From: CAWJLE01 sp963843645
GTDB lineage: Bacteria; Chloroflexota; Anaerolineae; DAOTYC01
Direction: 5' to 3'
Length of the DNA stretch: 64,000 nt
Assembly (NCBI GenBank): GCA_963843645.1
Contig: CAWJLE010000001.1
Location: 744,001-808,000, forward strand
Part shown: in pieces, positions 18,163-26,386 of the stretch
How positions within the stretch are numbered: position 1 is the first letter of the stretch
Layout of the letters: the number at the start of each line of letters is the position of its first letter
Notes under the pieces: generated by a model
The model's database searches: none
What the model was told of the DNA's origin: nothing
Seen by the model: only the letters and a program-made list of their open reading frames with translations
Position numbers and translations under genes: made by a program

Positions 18163-19743
18163 GGGGCGATCTCCTCGATGCGGTACAGCGTGAACGAGGC
18201 GCTTCCGTCATCCCGGTACGTCTCGTACAGCGGCTGCAACGCCAGCCCGGCCTGCTTCAACCGCCACGCCACCGGCGTCGACGAGGTCCAGCTCGGGAAC
18301 GCGACGAAACGCGGCGAAATCAGGGTGGGCCGCCGCATGCGCCGTCAGCTCCTCGGGCGTGGTGTACCACTGAAACTGATATGGGAAATCGAACATGTAG
18401 AATGAATAATGCCAGCCAAGCCATCGATGGTAAACGACGGCGCCGCCCGGCACGTGACCGCGGAAGTAGGACACCAGGTCCGTCAGGCCGTCGTAGGCGC
18501 CGTGGTCCCCACCGACGGGATAGCGTCCGGCAGACGCATCCTCCGCCGGCCGCAGGGTGGACACCACGAGCAGGACAGCCACGCCGATTCCGAAGGCGGC
18601 GCGAAGCGGCACGACCCGCGGCAGGCCCGCGCCCAGCTCCCACGGCAGCATCAGGACGCGGGCGAGGAGCAACAACAGGCAGGGCGCCAGCGGCAGCATG
18701 TAGCGATCCCACACGTTGAAGTTGACGACGACGTGCACGGCCAGGTAGAACAGCACAAACGCGACCAGGCACAGGTCGAGGCGCGCGCGCCGCTGCGAAC
18801 CGGCGCCAAACGGCCGCCGCATCCAATCGTACGCCAGCAGGACGAGCGCCCCGCCGATCAGGACCCCATCCAGCACGGGCGATGCCGTGACGTACGCCAG
18901 GATAGCGCGCCATTGATCGGCGCGCCCCGCCCACTGCGCGATCGGCGCCAGGGCCAGCCCGCCGTAGCTGATTGCGCTCTGCTCCAGGAAGCCCGGCCGC
19001 TGCGCGCGAAAGGCGTCCCAGACGAAGGCCGGAGCAACGGCCACGCAGAAGCCGGCGGCGAAAGCCACCCCCTCACGGACCGGAGCGGGCCACACGGCCC
19101 AGATCGAACGCCAGCGCCCCAACGGGTCCGCGCCAGTCGGCCCCCCTGACGGCTCGGAGGCATCCCGATCCGACAGGACATTGAGGGCGAGGACGAGTGG
19201 CAAAAACAGCACCGCCTGCGGCTTGCAGATGAAGGCCAGGCCCAGGGCAATGCCAGACCAGGCCCAGCGCCGACTCGCAGCCAGCCACAACGCCGCCAGC
19301 ACCAGGGCCGTCATCAACGGATCGGTGAACGCAGTCGGGGCAAACAGAATATTCAGCGGAGAGACGGCCATCAGGGCCAGCGCAACGATCGCCGTGGGAC
19401 GGCCGTAGAGCCGCCGGGCGAGCAGATAGATCAGGAACAGGCTGACGGCGCTGGCCAGCTCACTCGGCAGCCGGGCCACGCTCTCGCTGGGGCCGAACAC
19501 GTTGAAGAACAGGGCCAGCACGTAGATGAACAAGGGGGGCTTGTCGACGGGAAAGTGGCTCAACCAGGGATCGCGGCCGGTGGTCACCTGGAGCGCCCAC
19601 TGGCTATAGATGGCTTCATCCTGGTGAAACCGGTGGGCGACGATGGGCGCCAGGCGGGCTAAGATCCCAAGGAGAGTCAGGCCCAAGATCAGGATGACGC
19701 TGAAACGCTGCCAGTCCGCTGACTGTAGTCTAGCTCGTAACAA
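18159..19743 (-). CDS. Glycosyltransferase family 39 membrane protein (3' frameshift)
   Basis: About 528 codons, some ten membrane spans. Features of the PMT_2/GT39 group: an acidic pair in the first loop (HRFHQDEAIYSQWAL), then GRDPWLSHFPVDKPPLF and RLPSELASAVSLFLIY. The enzyme should use a polyprenyl-phosphate sugar as donor on the outer membrane face. Read straight, the frame ends at 18208 with an unlikely Val/Ala tail. Removing one base near 18313 gives RFVAFPSWTSSTPVAWRL ... FTLYRIEEIAP and a stop overlapping the next ATG by ATGA. TTG 19743 is the likely start; the SD (GGGAAGAG) is weak. Confidence 0.83.
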
Positions 19744-19804
19744 AAGTCTTCTGTCTCTTCCCTATCGCCGCCGAGCCGATCGGATGTCCGGAGAACGATC
19801 GAAG

Positions 19805-20548
19805 TCAGCGACGTTTGCGATCCGACAGCCAGACGCTTAGACAACCGGGCACCAAGAAGATCAGGAACATGATCGCCGCGCCACGGAATTGCGCCCAGTC
19901 CTGGCGATGGGCGGCGATGGCGCACGGATAGAGCCACACCGGCGCGAACATCGCCAGCGCGATGCCGGTCGGCTTCACGACCACCCGGCCTGTCGCGAGC
20001 ATCTGCAAGTTGCCCCGCAGGCTGCGGAACAGCCCCGCCAGCAGGCCGATGCCCACCAACGCCATGCCTGCCCAGGTAATCAACACCACATCGCTGTTCA
20101 CCAGGGCGGTTCCCACGGCGCCGATGATGGACAGGCCGATGGTCACCACGGCCAGGAAACCGTACAGCGTGGCGCAATACGCCTGGAACCGGCCGCTCAT
20201 GGCCGTTTCTATCGCGACGTGCTGGCCTTTGGCGCGTGCTTGAAAGTACCAGCCCAGGTAGAACAGCACCGGCGTGAACAGGACGCCGAACGGCAGAACG
20301 ATGAAAAACGTCAGGGCATCGATCTGCCCGTAGCCCTCGAAGACGTGCCACACCTGGTAAGCGATCATCAGGCCGAAAAAGATCAGGGGCGTGGCAATCA
20401 GGAAAAACATCACGGTGGCACCCAGCCGCTGCCAGGCGGCCCGGTCGAGCAACCGGGATTCGACGAAACGACGGTCTTCCATCGTGCCCGGATGATCCCC
20501 TGACGTACTCGATTCAAGCGCTCTGCCTCGACGCGATCTTCTGACCAT
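19805..20548 (-). CDS. Six-span membrane protein, unknown function
   Basis: 247 residues with about six membrane spans (e.g. VMFFLIATPLIFFGLMI, FFIVLPFGVLFTPVLFYL, MFLIFLVPGCLSVWL) after a basic, Ser-rich 40-residue N-terminus. I do not recognise the family. It lies between the GT2 and GT39 genes of the 12-21 kb operon, so a role in glycan assembly or export is the contextual guess. ATG 20548 is in use with no strong SD. The frameshifted GT2 frame runs into this start; after repair of the GT2 gene the gap is about 75 bases. Confidence 0.72.
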   Translation of the reverse strand: MVRRSRRGRALESSTSGDHPGTMEDRRFVESRLLDRAAWQRLGATVMFFLIATPLIFFGLMIAYQVWHVFEGYGQIDALTFFIVLPFGVLFTPVLFYLGWYFQARAKGQHVAIETAMSGRFQAYCATLYGFLAVVTIGLSIIGAVGTALVNSDVVLITWAGMALVGIGLLAGLFRSLRGNLQMLATGRVVVKPTGIALAMFAPVWLYPCAIAAHRQDWAQFRGAAIMFLIFLVPGCLSVWLSDRKRR

Positions 20549-20624
20549 TAAATGCGCTCCAGTCTAACGACCTCCTGCGCGGAACATTCCAATAGTCCGA
20601 CCGTCGAGCCGCAGCCGCCGCGGG

Positions 20625-21321
20625 TCAATCCACGATCCGGTATTTGATCAGCGTCCACATTGCACTGAATCCATCGCGCCAGGAGATCTTCTTGCCCTCG
20701 TAGTACTCTCGCCCGCAATAGCTGATGGGGACTTCGTAGATCCGATAGCCTCGCTTCAGGATCTTGGCCGTCAACTCGGGCTCCAGCTCGAAATCTCCGC
20801 GATCGCAACGGCATGTCTCGAACGACGTCGTTGGTGAACACTTTGTAGCAGGTTTCCATATCGCTGAGAATCGTGTCGTACAGCAAGTTGGTGACGAAGG
20901 TCAGCAGCTTGTTGCCGATCATGTGCGAGAAGAACATCGTCTTGCGCGGACCGCCCAGAAAACGAGAGCCGTACACGACTTTCGTCCGGTTCTCCAGGAT
21001 GGGGCGCAGCAGCGAATTGTACTCCCGGGGATCGTACTCCAAGTCGGCGTCCTGGATCAAAAAGACGTCACCCTGGGCGTGCTGAATCGCGGTGCGCACG
21101 GCCGCGCCCTTGCCTTGATTCACCTCGTGAAAGACGATACGCATCTCGGTGGAAACGGGCAGACGCTCCAAAATGTCGCGCGAACCGTCGGTGGAGCCGT
21201 CGTCGACGATGACGAGTTCCTTCTCCAGACCATCCGCCAGGTTCACTTTCCGCACCTGATCGATGATCTCTTCGATCGTCTCACGTTCGTTGTAGACAGG
21301 AATGAGGACAGAAAGTTTCAC
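20625..21321 (-). CDS. Family 2 glycosyltransferase, dolichyl-phosphate-mannose-synthase type (one frameshift)
   Basis: Transfers a nucleotide-sugar to polyprenyl phosphate in the cytoplasm, making donors of the kind used by GT39/YfhO enzymes encoded downstream. N-terminal KLSVLIPVYNERETIEEII, VDDGSTDGSRDIL, NQGKGAAVRTAI and the metal-binding LIQDADLEYDP are all present. The frame shifts near 20797; dropping one base restores FELEPELTAKILKRGYRIYE and VPISYCGREYYEGKKISWRDG, the conserved C-terminus, and a stop TGA at 20627-20625. GTG 21321 is the first codon, with AGGGG about 12 bases upstream. First gene of the operon; promoter at 21352-21381. Confidence 0.87.
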
Positions 21322-21351
21322 GGCACGTGTTCCCCTATGCTGAATTCAACG

Positions 21352-21381
21352 ATTATACTTCAGCACAAGGCAATTCGGCAA
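21352..21381 (-). promoter_or_regulatory. Promoter of the 12-21 kb glycan operon
   Basis: Minus-strand TTGCCG at 21381-21376 and TATAAT at 21357-21352, 18-base spacer; 5' leader of about 25 bases to GTG 21321. Confidence 0.75.
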
Positions 21382-21410
21382 GTAATGGCGGAGCCGTGGG
21401 GCGCAGGCGG

Positions 21411-22577
21411 CTACTTCCACATCGGCTTGGCGACGACGATCAGCCGGTGGGTGTTGTTGGCATAGGGCCAGCAGGTCACGAGGGTCAGGCGTTGATCGGT
21501 GGTTTGCGCGATCCATTGTGCGTTGGCAGTGCGGACCGCGTCCGGCATGCCCTTTTCGCGCAGGATGTGCTTCTCCGACACCAGGTAGGGGTAGCGCTGA
21601 GCTGCCACGAAGAGGTCGACTTCATCGCCCACCTCCAGGTTGACGACGTAGCGGAACACTTCGCCCTTGATGTTGTGATGACCGGAGATGACGGTGTTGC
21701 CCACGTTACCAGGGAAAGAGGAGCCCCGGTTCCAGCCCGCCGCGAAATCAGCGACGTCCCAGACACTGACCGAATGCCCGCTTTCCTGGACCACGTGCCA
21801 GCCGACGGGTATGATCTTGGAGTCCAGGCCGATCTTCGGGATGACGATGCGCGTGGGCGGGTCCCCGGCAGGCGGAGGCGCCGCCGCCAGTGGGCCGGTA
21901 TCCGCGATGAAGCCGGACGGCGGCCCTGGCGTGGGGCGCGCTCCATCGCCAATGCTCGCGGACAGCACCTGCGCCTGGACCTCAGCCTGGTCGGCCTGAC
22001 CCTGGTTCACGAGCATGCCCTCACCCGAGTCCGGCGGAGGTTTGGTTGCGGTGGGAGTGATAGTCGGTATGGGTGTCGACGTCGGCTCGGGCGACGGTGA
22101 AGACACGACCTTGATCACGCGCGTGGCGGTCGGCGTGGGAGGCACAGTCGAAGTGGGTTCAGGCGTGGGCACGTCCGTAGCAGTGGCTCGCGGTCGGGGC
22201 GTGGCCGTGACGGTTGCGGTCGCCGCTGGTTCGACCGTGGCGGTGTCGATGACCGCCGGCGTGTCCGAAGCCACGATCGCCTCTTCAGTGGGGACGGGCG
22301 GTGTAACCGTCGCCGTCTGTTCCGGCTGGACCTCAGCCGGCTCCGTCGCGAGGGCGGCAGGGGTCGCTGTCGGCGCGTCGGTGGGCCACTCCAGTGCGAC
22401 GGCGCGTGCCGTCGGTGGCTCCGTCGGGCTGACCATTCCCAGCTCCACCCGCTCGTTGTAGAAGGTGAGGCCGATGGCCAGGACGCCCAAAAGGACCGCC
22501 GCCCAAATCGACATCACCAGGACGGCAGCCACTGCCTCCATACAGGATATGTTTCTCACGCGCGGATGATCGTTCAT
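21411..22577 (-). CDS. Class D/E-type sortase with long Thr/Pro stalk
   Basis: 388 residues. One N-terminal membrane anchor (VAAVLVMSIWAAVLLGVLAI), then about 190 residues of Thr/Pro/Ala/Glu-rich stalk, then the sortase barrel starting at TRIVIPKIGLDSKIIPVGW. Catalytic His is in ISGHHNIKGEVF, Cys in LTLVTCWPYANNTHRLIVV and the Arg follows in NTHR. Sortases join LPxTG-like proteins to surface polymers; in Chloroflexi they are usually stalked like this. No obvious sorting-signal substrate is encoded in the window. ATG 22577 has no clear SD. It has its own promoter and reads divergently from the epimerase. Confidence 0.92.
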   Translation of the reverse strand: MNDHPRVRNISCMEAVAAVLVMSIWAAVLLGVLAIGLTFYNERVELGMVSPTEPPTARAVALEWPTDAPTATPAALATEPAEVQPEQTATVTPPVPTEEAIVASDTPAVIDTATVEPAATATVTATPRPRATATDVPTPEPTSTVPPTPTATRVIKVVSSPSPEPTSTPIPTITPTATKPPPDSGEGMLVNQGQADQAEVQAQVLSASIGDGARPTPGPPSGFIADTGPLAAAPPPAGDPPTRIVIPKIGLDSKIIPVGWHVVQESGHSVSVWDVADFAAGWNRGSSFPGNVGNTVISGHHNIKGEVFRYVVNLEVGDEVDLFVAAQRYPYLVSEKHILREKGMPDAVRTANAQWIAQTTDQRLTLVTCWPYANNTHRLIVVAKPMWK

Positions 22578-22626
22578 TTAGCTTCTGTGTGCGGCAACGT
22601 CTGAACGCAACTTAGAAAACTGCCAT

Positions 22627-22655
22627 ATTATACCACAGTTTTACTTTATGAGCAA
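22627..22655 (-). promoter_or_regulatory. Sortase promoter
   Basis: Minus-strand TTGCTC at 22655-22650 and perfect TATAAT at 22632-22627, 17-base spacer; leader of about 43 bases. Confidence 0.75.
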
Positions 22656-22674
22656 TCGAAACGCGAACGGAGAG

Positions 22675-22707
22675 AGACTTCCGAAGTTTTGAAAACTTCG
22701 GAAGTCT
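22675..22707. repeat. 33-bp palindromic repeat, copy 2
   Basis: Perfect 16-bp arms with a 1-base centre, same sequence as copy 1, followed by a degenerate half site (CTTCGAAAGTCT, 22711-22722). Again lies between two divergent promoters. Confidence 0.92.
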
Positions 22708-22783
22708 GGGCTTCGAAAGTCTGGTAGACGGCCACCACCCGGGCCGCTACGGTCGCGCTCGGCGTTACGACTTGGCCGTCAGC

Positions 22784-22813
22784 TTAGCATACGAGCATGA
22801 ACTATGATATAAT
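22784..22813 (+). promoter_or_regulatory. Promoter of the epimerase-HAD unit
   Basis: TTAGCA at 22784-22789 and TATAAT at 22808-22813, 18-base spacer; leader of about 45 bases before ATG 22866. Confidence 0.65.
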
Positions 22814-22865
22814 GCGTGAAAACGAAGTTGAAATTATCATCTGTGGCGGTCGAAAGGTTCCCGAT

Positions 22866-23813
22866 ATGAAGAGATTTCTGGTCACTGGTGGCGCGGGCTT
22901 CATCGGAGCCGCGGTCTGCAATCGCCTGGTCGCTCTTGGCCATTCCGTTCGGGCGCTCGACGATCTCAGCGCCGGCATCCCCGAGCGACTGAGCCCCGAT
23001 GTGATCTTCCATCGGGGTGACGTCCGCGACGTCCCAAAGCTCTGGACTCTACTGCAGGACGTCGATTGCGTATTGCACCTGGCGGCGAAGGTGTCCGTCC
23101 CGGAGTCGATCAACTTCCCCCGCGACTACAACGACGTCAACGTTGGCGGCTCCGTTGCCCTGATGGATGCGATTCGCGTGTCCGGCCAGGTGCAGCGCGT
23201 GATCCTGGCCTCATCGGGCGCGGTGTACGGCGAGCAGGACCGCATGCCGATCGACGAGGCGGCCATTCCTCAGCCGCAGTCGCCTTACGCCGTCAGCAAG
23301 CTCTCGGCCGAAATGTACGTGCGCAACCTGGGTCTGTTCAGTGAGGTCGAGACGGTCATCTTGCGCATCTTCAACGCGTACGGGCCACATCAGGACATTC
23401 CACCCTCGAACGCTCCGGTGGTGCCGCTGTTTCTGCGGCAGGCCATCCGTGGTGGGTCGCTCGTCCTGCACGGCAACGGCCAGCAGAGCCGCGATTTCGT
23501 CTACATCGACGACGTGGTGGAGGCGATGGTGCAGGCGGCGTTGGCGAAAGACCTCAACAAGGCGATCATCAACGTCGGCAGTGGCCGAGAGACGTCGATC
23601 AATCAACTGGTGGCATGCATCGCGGAAGTCACCGGAAAGAAGGTCAACACCGTAGTCCGGCCCGATCAGAGCGGGGGCGTGTCCCGGTCGGTCAGCGGCA
23701 CCGAGCTGGCCCGCCACAAGCTGGGCGTCACGCCGCGCTACGACCTGGAGACCGGCCTGCGGGAGATGCTGGCGCTCGATTCGCAGTACCGCGACCTCAA
23801 GGTGCGCCGTTGA
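22866..23813 (+). CDS. NAD-dependent nucleotide-sugar epimerase/dehydratase (extended SDR)
   Basis: 315 residues from ATG 22866; the open frame back to 22797 overlaps the -10 box and is not used. Rossmann motif FLVTGGAGFIGAAVCNRL, LHLAAKVSVPESI, catalytic Ser in LASSGAVYGE and Tyr/Lys in YAVSK, then FNAYGPHQD and the sugar-binding RDFVYIDDVVEAM. It is closest in pattern to UDP-glucose 4-epimerase and related enzymes; the exact nucleotide sugar is uncertain. It would supply activated sugar for the many glycosyltransferases nearby. The HAD phosphatase lies 80 bases downstream, after a palindromic element. Confidence 0.9.
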   Translation: MKRFLVTGGAGFIGAAVCNRLVALGHSVRALDDLSAGIPERLSPDVIFHRGDVRDVPKLWTLLQDVDCVLHLAAKVSVPESINFPRDYNDVNVGGSVALMDAIRVSGQVQRVILASSGAVYGEQDRMPIDEAAIPQPQSPYAVSKLSAEMYVRNLGLFSEVETVILRIFNAYGPHQDIPPSNAPVVPLFLRQAIRGGSLVLHGNGQQSRDFVYIDDVVEAMVQAALAKDLNKAIINVGSGRETSINQLVACIAEVTGKKVNTVVRPDQSGGVSRSVSGTELARHKLGVTPRYDLETGLREMLALDSQYRDLKVRR

Positions 23814-23817
23814 GCCG

Positions 23818-23890
23818 GATGTCCGAAACTTTCGAAACTTCTGACATTGCCCCGACGTCGTTTTGCCAAGCCTCGAAGACTTCGGACATC
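23818..23890. repeat. Degenerate relative of the 33-bp palindrome
   Basis: GATGTCCGAA at 23818-23827 is inverted at 23881-23890 (TTCGGACATC), with further matches inside, including a TTTCGAAA centre near 23830-23837. It resembles the AGACTTCCGAAGTTT element with substitutions. It fills the gap between the epimerase and HAD genes. Confidence 0.6.
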
Positions 23891-23893
23891 TGA

Positions 23894-24583
23894 TTGGGAG
23901 GCGGGGGGACGACACTGCGAGCCGCTTTCTTCGACGTCGATGGCACGCTCAAACTGGAACCGGACCCTTATCTTTACCTGCACGAGCGGCAGGGGCTGGG
24001 GCCGATCTCACGGACCTACCCGCAGATGTACGCGCGGGGCGAGATCGACTCGGACGAGTGGATGAGGCGCGACGCCGCGTTGCTGCGCGGCATTCACCGG
24101 GACCTCCTGGCCGCGTGGCTGCGCGACGTGCCGTACGTCACGGGAGCGGCGGAGACGATTCGAGCGCTTCGAGCGCGGGGTGTGGCGACTATAGCCGTCA
24201 GCTCAGGGCTGCGGCTCCACGCAGAGCTGGTGCGCGCCGACCTGGGCCTGGACGAGATCTGGGCCAACGAGCTGCAGTTCGAGGATGACGTTTGTTCGGG
24301 CGAGATCGCCATCTCCGTTCACGATCTCGGAAAAGCCGAGGTGGTGCGGACGGTCATGGCCCGACGCGGACTGCGCGCCGAAGAGTGCCTGGCGGTCGGA
24401 GATGGGGAGTCGGACGTGCGCATGTTCGAGTGCTGTCGGCTGGGTGTCGCAGTAAACCCCTTCAACGAACGCGTCCCGTCTGCCGCCGGCCTCGTCCTCG
24501 AAGCGTCCGACCTCACGTCTTTGGTTCCCGCGGTCGAGCGCCTCTACCCCGGCTGGCTGCAGGCCCGGAGCGAATTGCCGTAA
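23894..24583 (+). CDS. HAD-superfamily phosphatase (SerB-like subgroup)
   Basis: About 229 residues. Motif I AAFFDVDGTLKLE (nucleophilic Asp), motif II IAVSSGL, Lys in DLGKAEVV and motif III CLAVGDGESDVRMFE make a complete HAD phosphatase with a helical cap, closest to phosphoserine-phosphatase-like and polyprenyl/sugar-phosphate phosphatases. The start is uncertain: TTG 23894 has no SD, while GGGAGG at 23896-23901 would serve a rare CTG at 23915. An in-frame stop lies just upstream, so no longer form exists. It probably shares the epimerase transcript. Confidence 0.83.
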   Translation: MGGGGTTLRAAFFDVDGTLKLEPDPYLYLHERQGLGPISRTYPQMYARGEIDSDEWMRRDAALLRGIHRDLLAAWLRDVPYVTGAAETIRALRARGVATIAVSSGLRLHAELVRADLGLDEIWANELQFEDDVCSGEIAISVHDLGKAEVVRTVMARRGLRAEECLAVGDGESDVRMFECCRLGVAVNPFNERVPSAAGLVLEASDLTSLVPAVERLYPGWLQARSELP

Positions 24584-24587
24584 ACGA

Positions 24588-24840
24588 ATGAGCAATGAGA
24601 CTATCCTGGTAGCGGACGATGAATCCAACATCGTCGCAGGGCCGGGCATTCCGGCGGCGGACATTCCGCGCATCTTCGAGCGGTTCTACCAGATCGACAA
24701 AGTCGAGAGTCGGCCACGTCGACGCAGCGCTTTGGGGTTAGCCATCGTCAAAGAGATCGTGCAAGCGCACGACGGATCCATCAGTGTCCAATGAAACTGG
24801 GGCCGGCGCCCGTTTCGTAGTCGCGCTGCCGGCCGAGTGA
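24588..24840 (+). pseudogene. Remnant of a deleted two-component system
   Basis: The first 16 residues (SNETILVADDESNIV) are the beta-1 strand and acidic pocket of a response-regulator receiver domain. They are joined directly to AGPGIPAADIPRIFERFYQ, the G1/F-box region of a histidine-kinase ATPase, which continues with LGLAIVKEIVQAHDGSISV. The frame then stops at 24794, but the kinase C-terminus continues one frame over as SNETGAGARFVVALPAE with a stop at 24840. So an internal deletion fused the start of a response regulator to the end of a kinase, followed by a frameshift. It cannot be functional. Confidence 0.85.
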
Positions 24841-24861
24841 TCCTGAACAGAGGAGGCAGAC

Positions 24862-25080
24862 ATGGGTGGAATGTTTCGTTTTGCGGAGGGATTGTTGGTC
24901 GGGGCGGCGGTCGGCGGCAGCATCACCATCCTGCTGTCGCCGTGGGGCGGCGAGGAGCTGCGGGAGCTGATCAAGGATCGTCTCGCCTACATCGTCGCCG
25001 AGGGGCGCCTCGCCGCGGAGGCCAAACGGCTGGAAATGGAAGAGGAATTCGCACGGATGCGTCGGGTCGACGCGAAGTAG
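24862..25080 (+). CDS. Small YtxH-like membrane-anchored protein
   Basis: 72 residues, ATG 24862 preceded by AGAGGAGGCAGAC. One hydrophobic segment (AEGLLVGAAVGGSITILLSPW) followed by the GGEELRELIKDRL pattern and a charged helix, as in YtxH / gas-vesicle-like proteins. These are envelope-stress-associated proteins in Firmicutes; the role here is unknown. Confidence 0.8.
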   Translation: MGGMFRFAEGLLVGAAVGGSITILLSPWGGEELRELIKDRLAYIVAEGRLAAEAKRLEMEEEFARMRRVDAK

Positions 25081-25119
25081 GTCGGGGACCTCTCTCCCGG
25101 CCTTTCCCCTGAGAGGGAG

Positions 25120-25219
25120 ATGGACCTCTGTCCCGGCCTCTCCCCTAACAAGGGAGAGGAGAACTCAAAAAGATTCGCTCCTCTGCCTCGTTAGGGGAGA
25201 GGCCGGGACAGAGGTCCAT
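25120..25219. repeat. Long perfect inverted repeat (30-bp arms)
   Basis: Arms 25120-25149 and 25190-25219 are exact reverse complements, containing GGCCTCTCCCCTAAC. The 40-base interior is also partly complementary (GAGAGGAG against CTCCTCTGCC), so the whole may fold into a stem of about 42 bp. A degenerate extra half copy lies at 25085-25118. The right arm encodes the last residues and stop codon of the flavoprotein gene. It could be a terminator or a MITE-like element. Confidence 0.88.
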
Positions 25220-26345
25220 CCGTTGCTGCCCCAGTTCGGTCCCTCATGAGAAAGGACTGCGCGAAGAGGAACGGCAAGCGGTAGCTCAGCTCGCGGTAGG
25301 TCATGGCGCCGCCGAGCAGCATCATGAAAGCCCGTGTAAACGCGGAATTGCGTTTCACGAAAGTGTATGATAGATCGGGGTACTTGTAGAAGACCCAGGC
25401 CGCCACGCGTGCGCGGCGCAAGCCGTCACTGATCTGGGTCTTGACCGCGGCCGAGTAGTCGCAGACGGCGTCGTGCAGGATCGCGTCGGCCGCCAGACGG
25501 CCGCTGTGGATCGCGTGGCGGATGCCTTCGCCCAGGAAGGCGTCGACCAAACCGGCCGCATCACCCACGAGCATGCAGCGTGGGGTGCCGACGGTCTCCG
25601 CGTGCAGATGAATCGGTAAGGGATGGGCGTGCCAGGGCAGACCGTCCAGAGACAAGCCCCAGCGGGCCATCTCCTCCTTCAGGCGCGCCACCAGGTCGAC
25701 CGAGGTCTTACCAAACGCTCCGATTCCGACGGACAGCAGGTCGCTCTTGGGGAACATCCACAGGTAGCCGTTCATCAGGCTGCCGAACTCGAACCAGGCG
25801 CAATGCCGATACCGATCGAGAAGCTCGGATGTGCCTGGCGCCTCGACTTCCACTGCGATGCCCAGCCGCTTATGCCGGCGGAGTCCCAGGCTCTTCGCCA
25901 CCAACGAGTTCGCCCCGTCGGCGCCGATGAGGTAGCGCGCCTCGTACTGCTTGCCGTTCTGGGTGCGCACCCGCACGCGGTCCTCTCGCTCCTCGACGGC
26001 CACGACTGCCGTAGACTCGATCACGTCGGCCTGAGCCTTCGACAATACGTAGTGGTCGAACGCCGCTCGCTTCACCATCAACGTCGAGTCGCCGCCGAGG
26101 GACTGGCTGAACTGGCTGTGCTGGCGAAGTGAGAAGACGACGTCCGTCACCTCAGTTTCAACGACAGGATCCAGCGAGAACGGCAAAAGCCGCTGCACGC
26201 CCTTGGGTACGCCGCCGGCGCACGCCTTGTAGCGAGGCAGCTTCTGTTTTTCGAAGACGGCGACGCGGCAGCCCGTTCCCGACAGGAAGCAGGCCGCCGC
26301 CGCTCCTCCAATACCGCCTCCGGCGATGATGACGTCCCAATCCAT
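25191..26345 (-). CDS. Geranylgeranyl-reductase-family FAD-dependent oxidoreductase
   Basis: 384 residues from ATG 26345. FAD-binding dinucleotide motif DWDVIIAGGGIGGAAAACFL, the family-specific PRYKACAGGVP and the C-terminal FAD motif LVGDAAGLVDAFLGEGIRHA place it in the geranylgeranyl reductase group, which reduces isoprenoid chains of lipids, quinones or pigments, or hydroxylates related substrates. The C-terminus ends DGPLSRPLP: these residues and the stop come from the inverted repeat at 25120-25219, so the original end may have been replaced. Membrane association is likely. The specific isoprenoid substrate is unknown. Confidence 0.87.
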   Translation of the reverse strand: MDWDVIIAGGGIGGAAAACFLSGTGCRVAVFEKQKLPRYKACAGGVPKGVQRLLPFSLDPVVETEVTDVVFSLRQHSQFSQSLGGDSTLMVKRAAFDHYVLSKAQADVIESTAVVAVEEREDRVRVRTQNGKQYEARYLIGADGANSLVAKSLGLRRHKRLGIAVEVEAPGTSELLDRYRHCAWFEFGSLMNGYLWMFPKSDLLSVGIGAFGKTSVDLVARLKEEMARWGLSLDGLPWHAHPLPIHLHAETVGTPRCMLVGDAAGLVDAFLGEGIRHAIHSGRLAADAILHDAVCDYSAAVKTQISDGLRRARVAAWVFYKYPDLSYTFVKRNSAFTRAFMMLLGGAMTYRELSYRLPFLFAQSFLMRDRTGAATDGPLSRPLP

Positions 26346-26386
26346 GGAGCATCCCCGCAGCAAGCACGAATTTGATGATTCGAGGT

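Noticed and set aside
24588..24794. Short functional signalling gene
   Set aside because: Contains only fragments of two different proteins, no phospho-acceptor Asp or complete ATP-binding domain.
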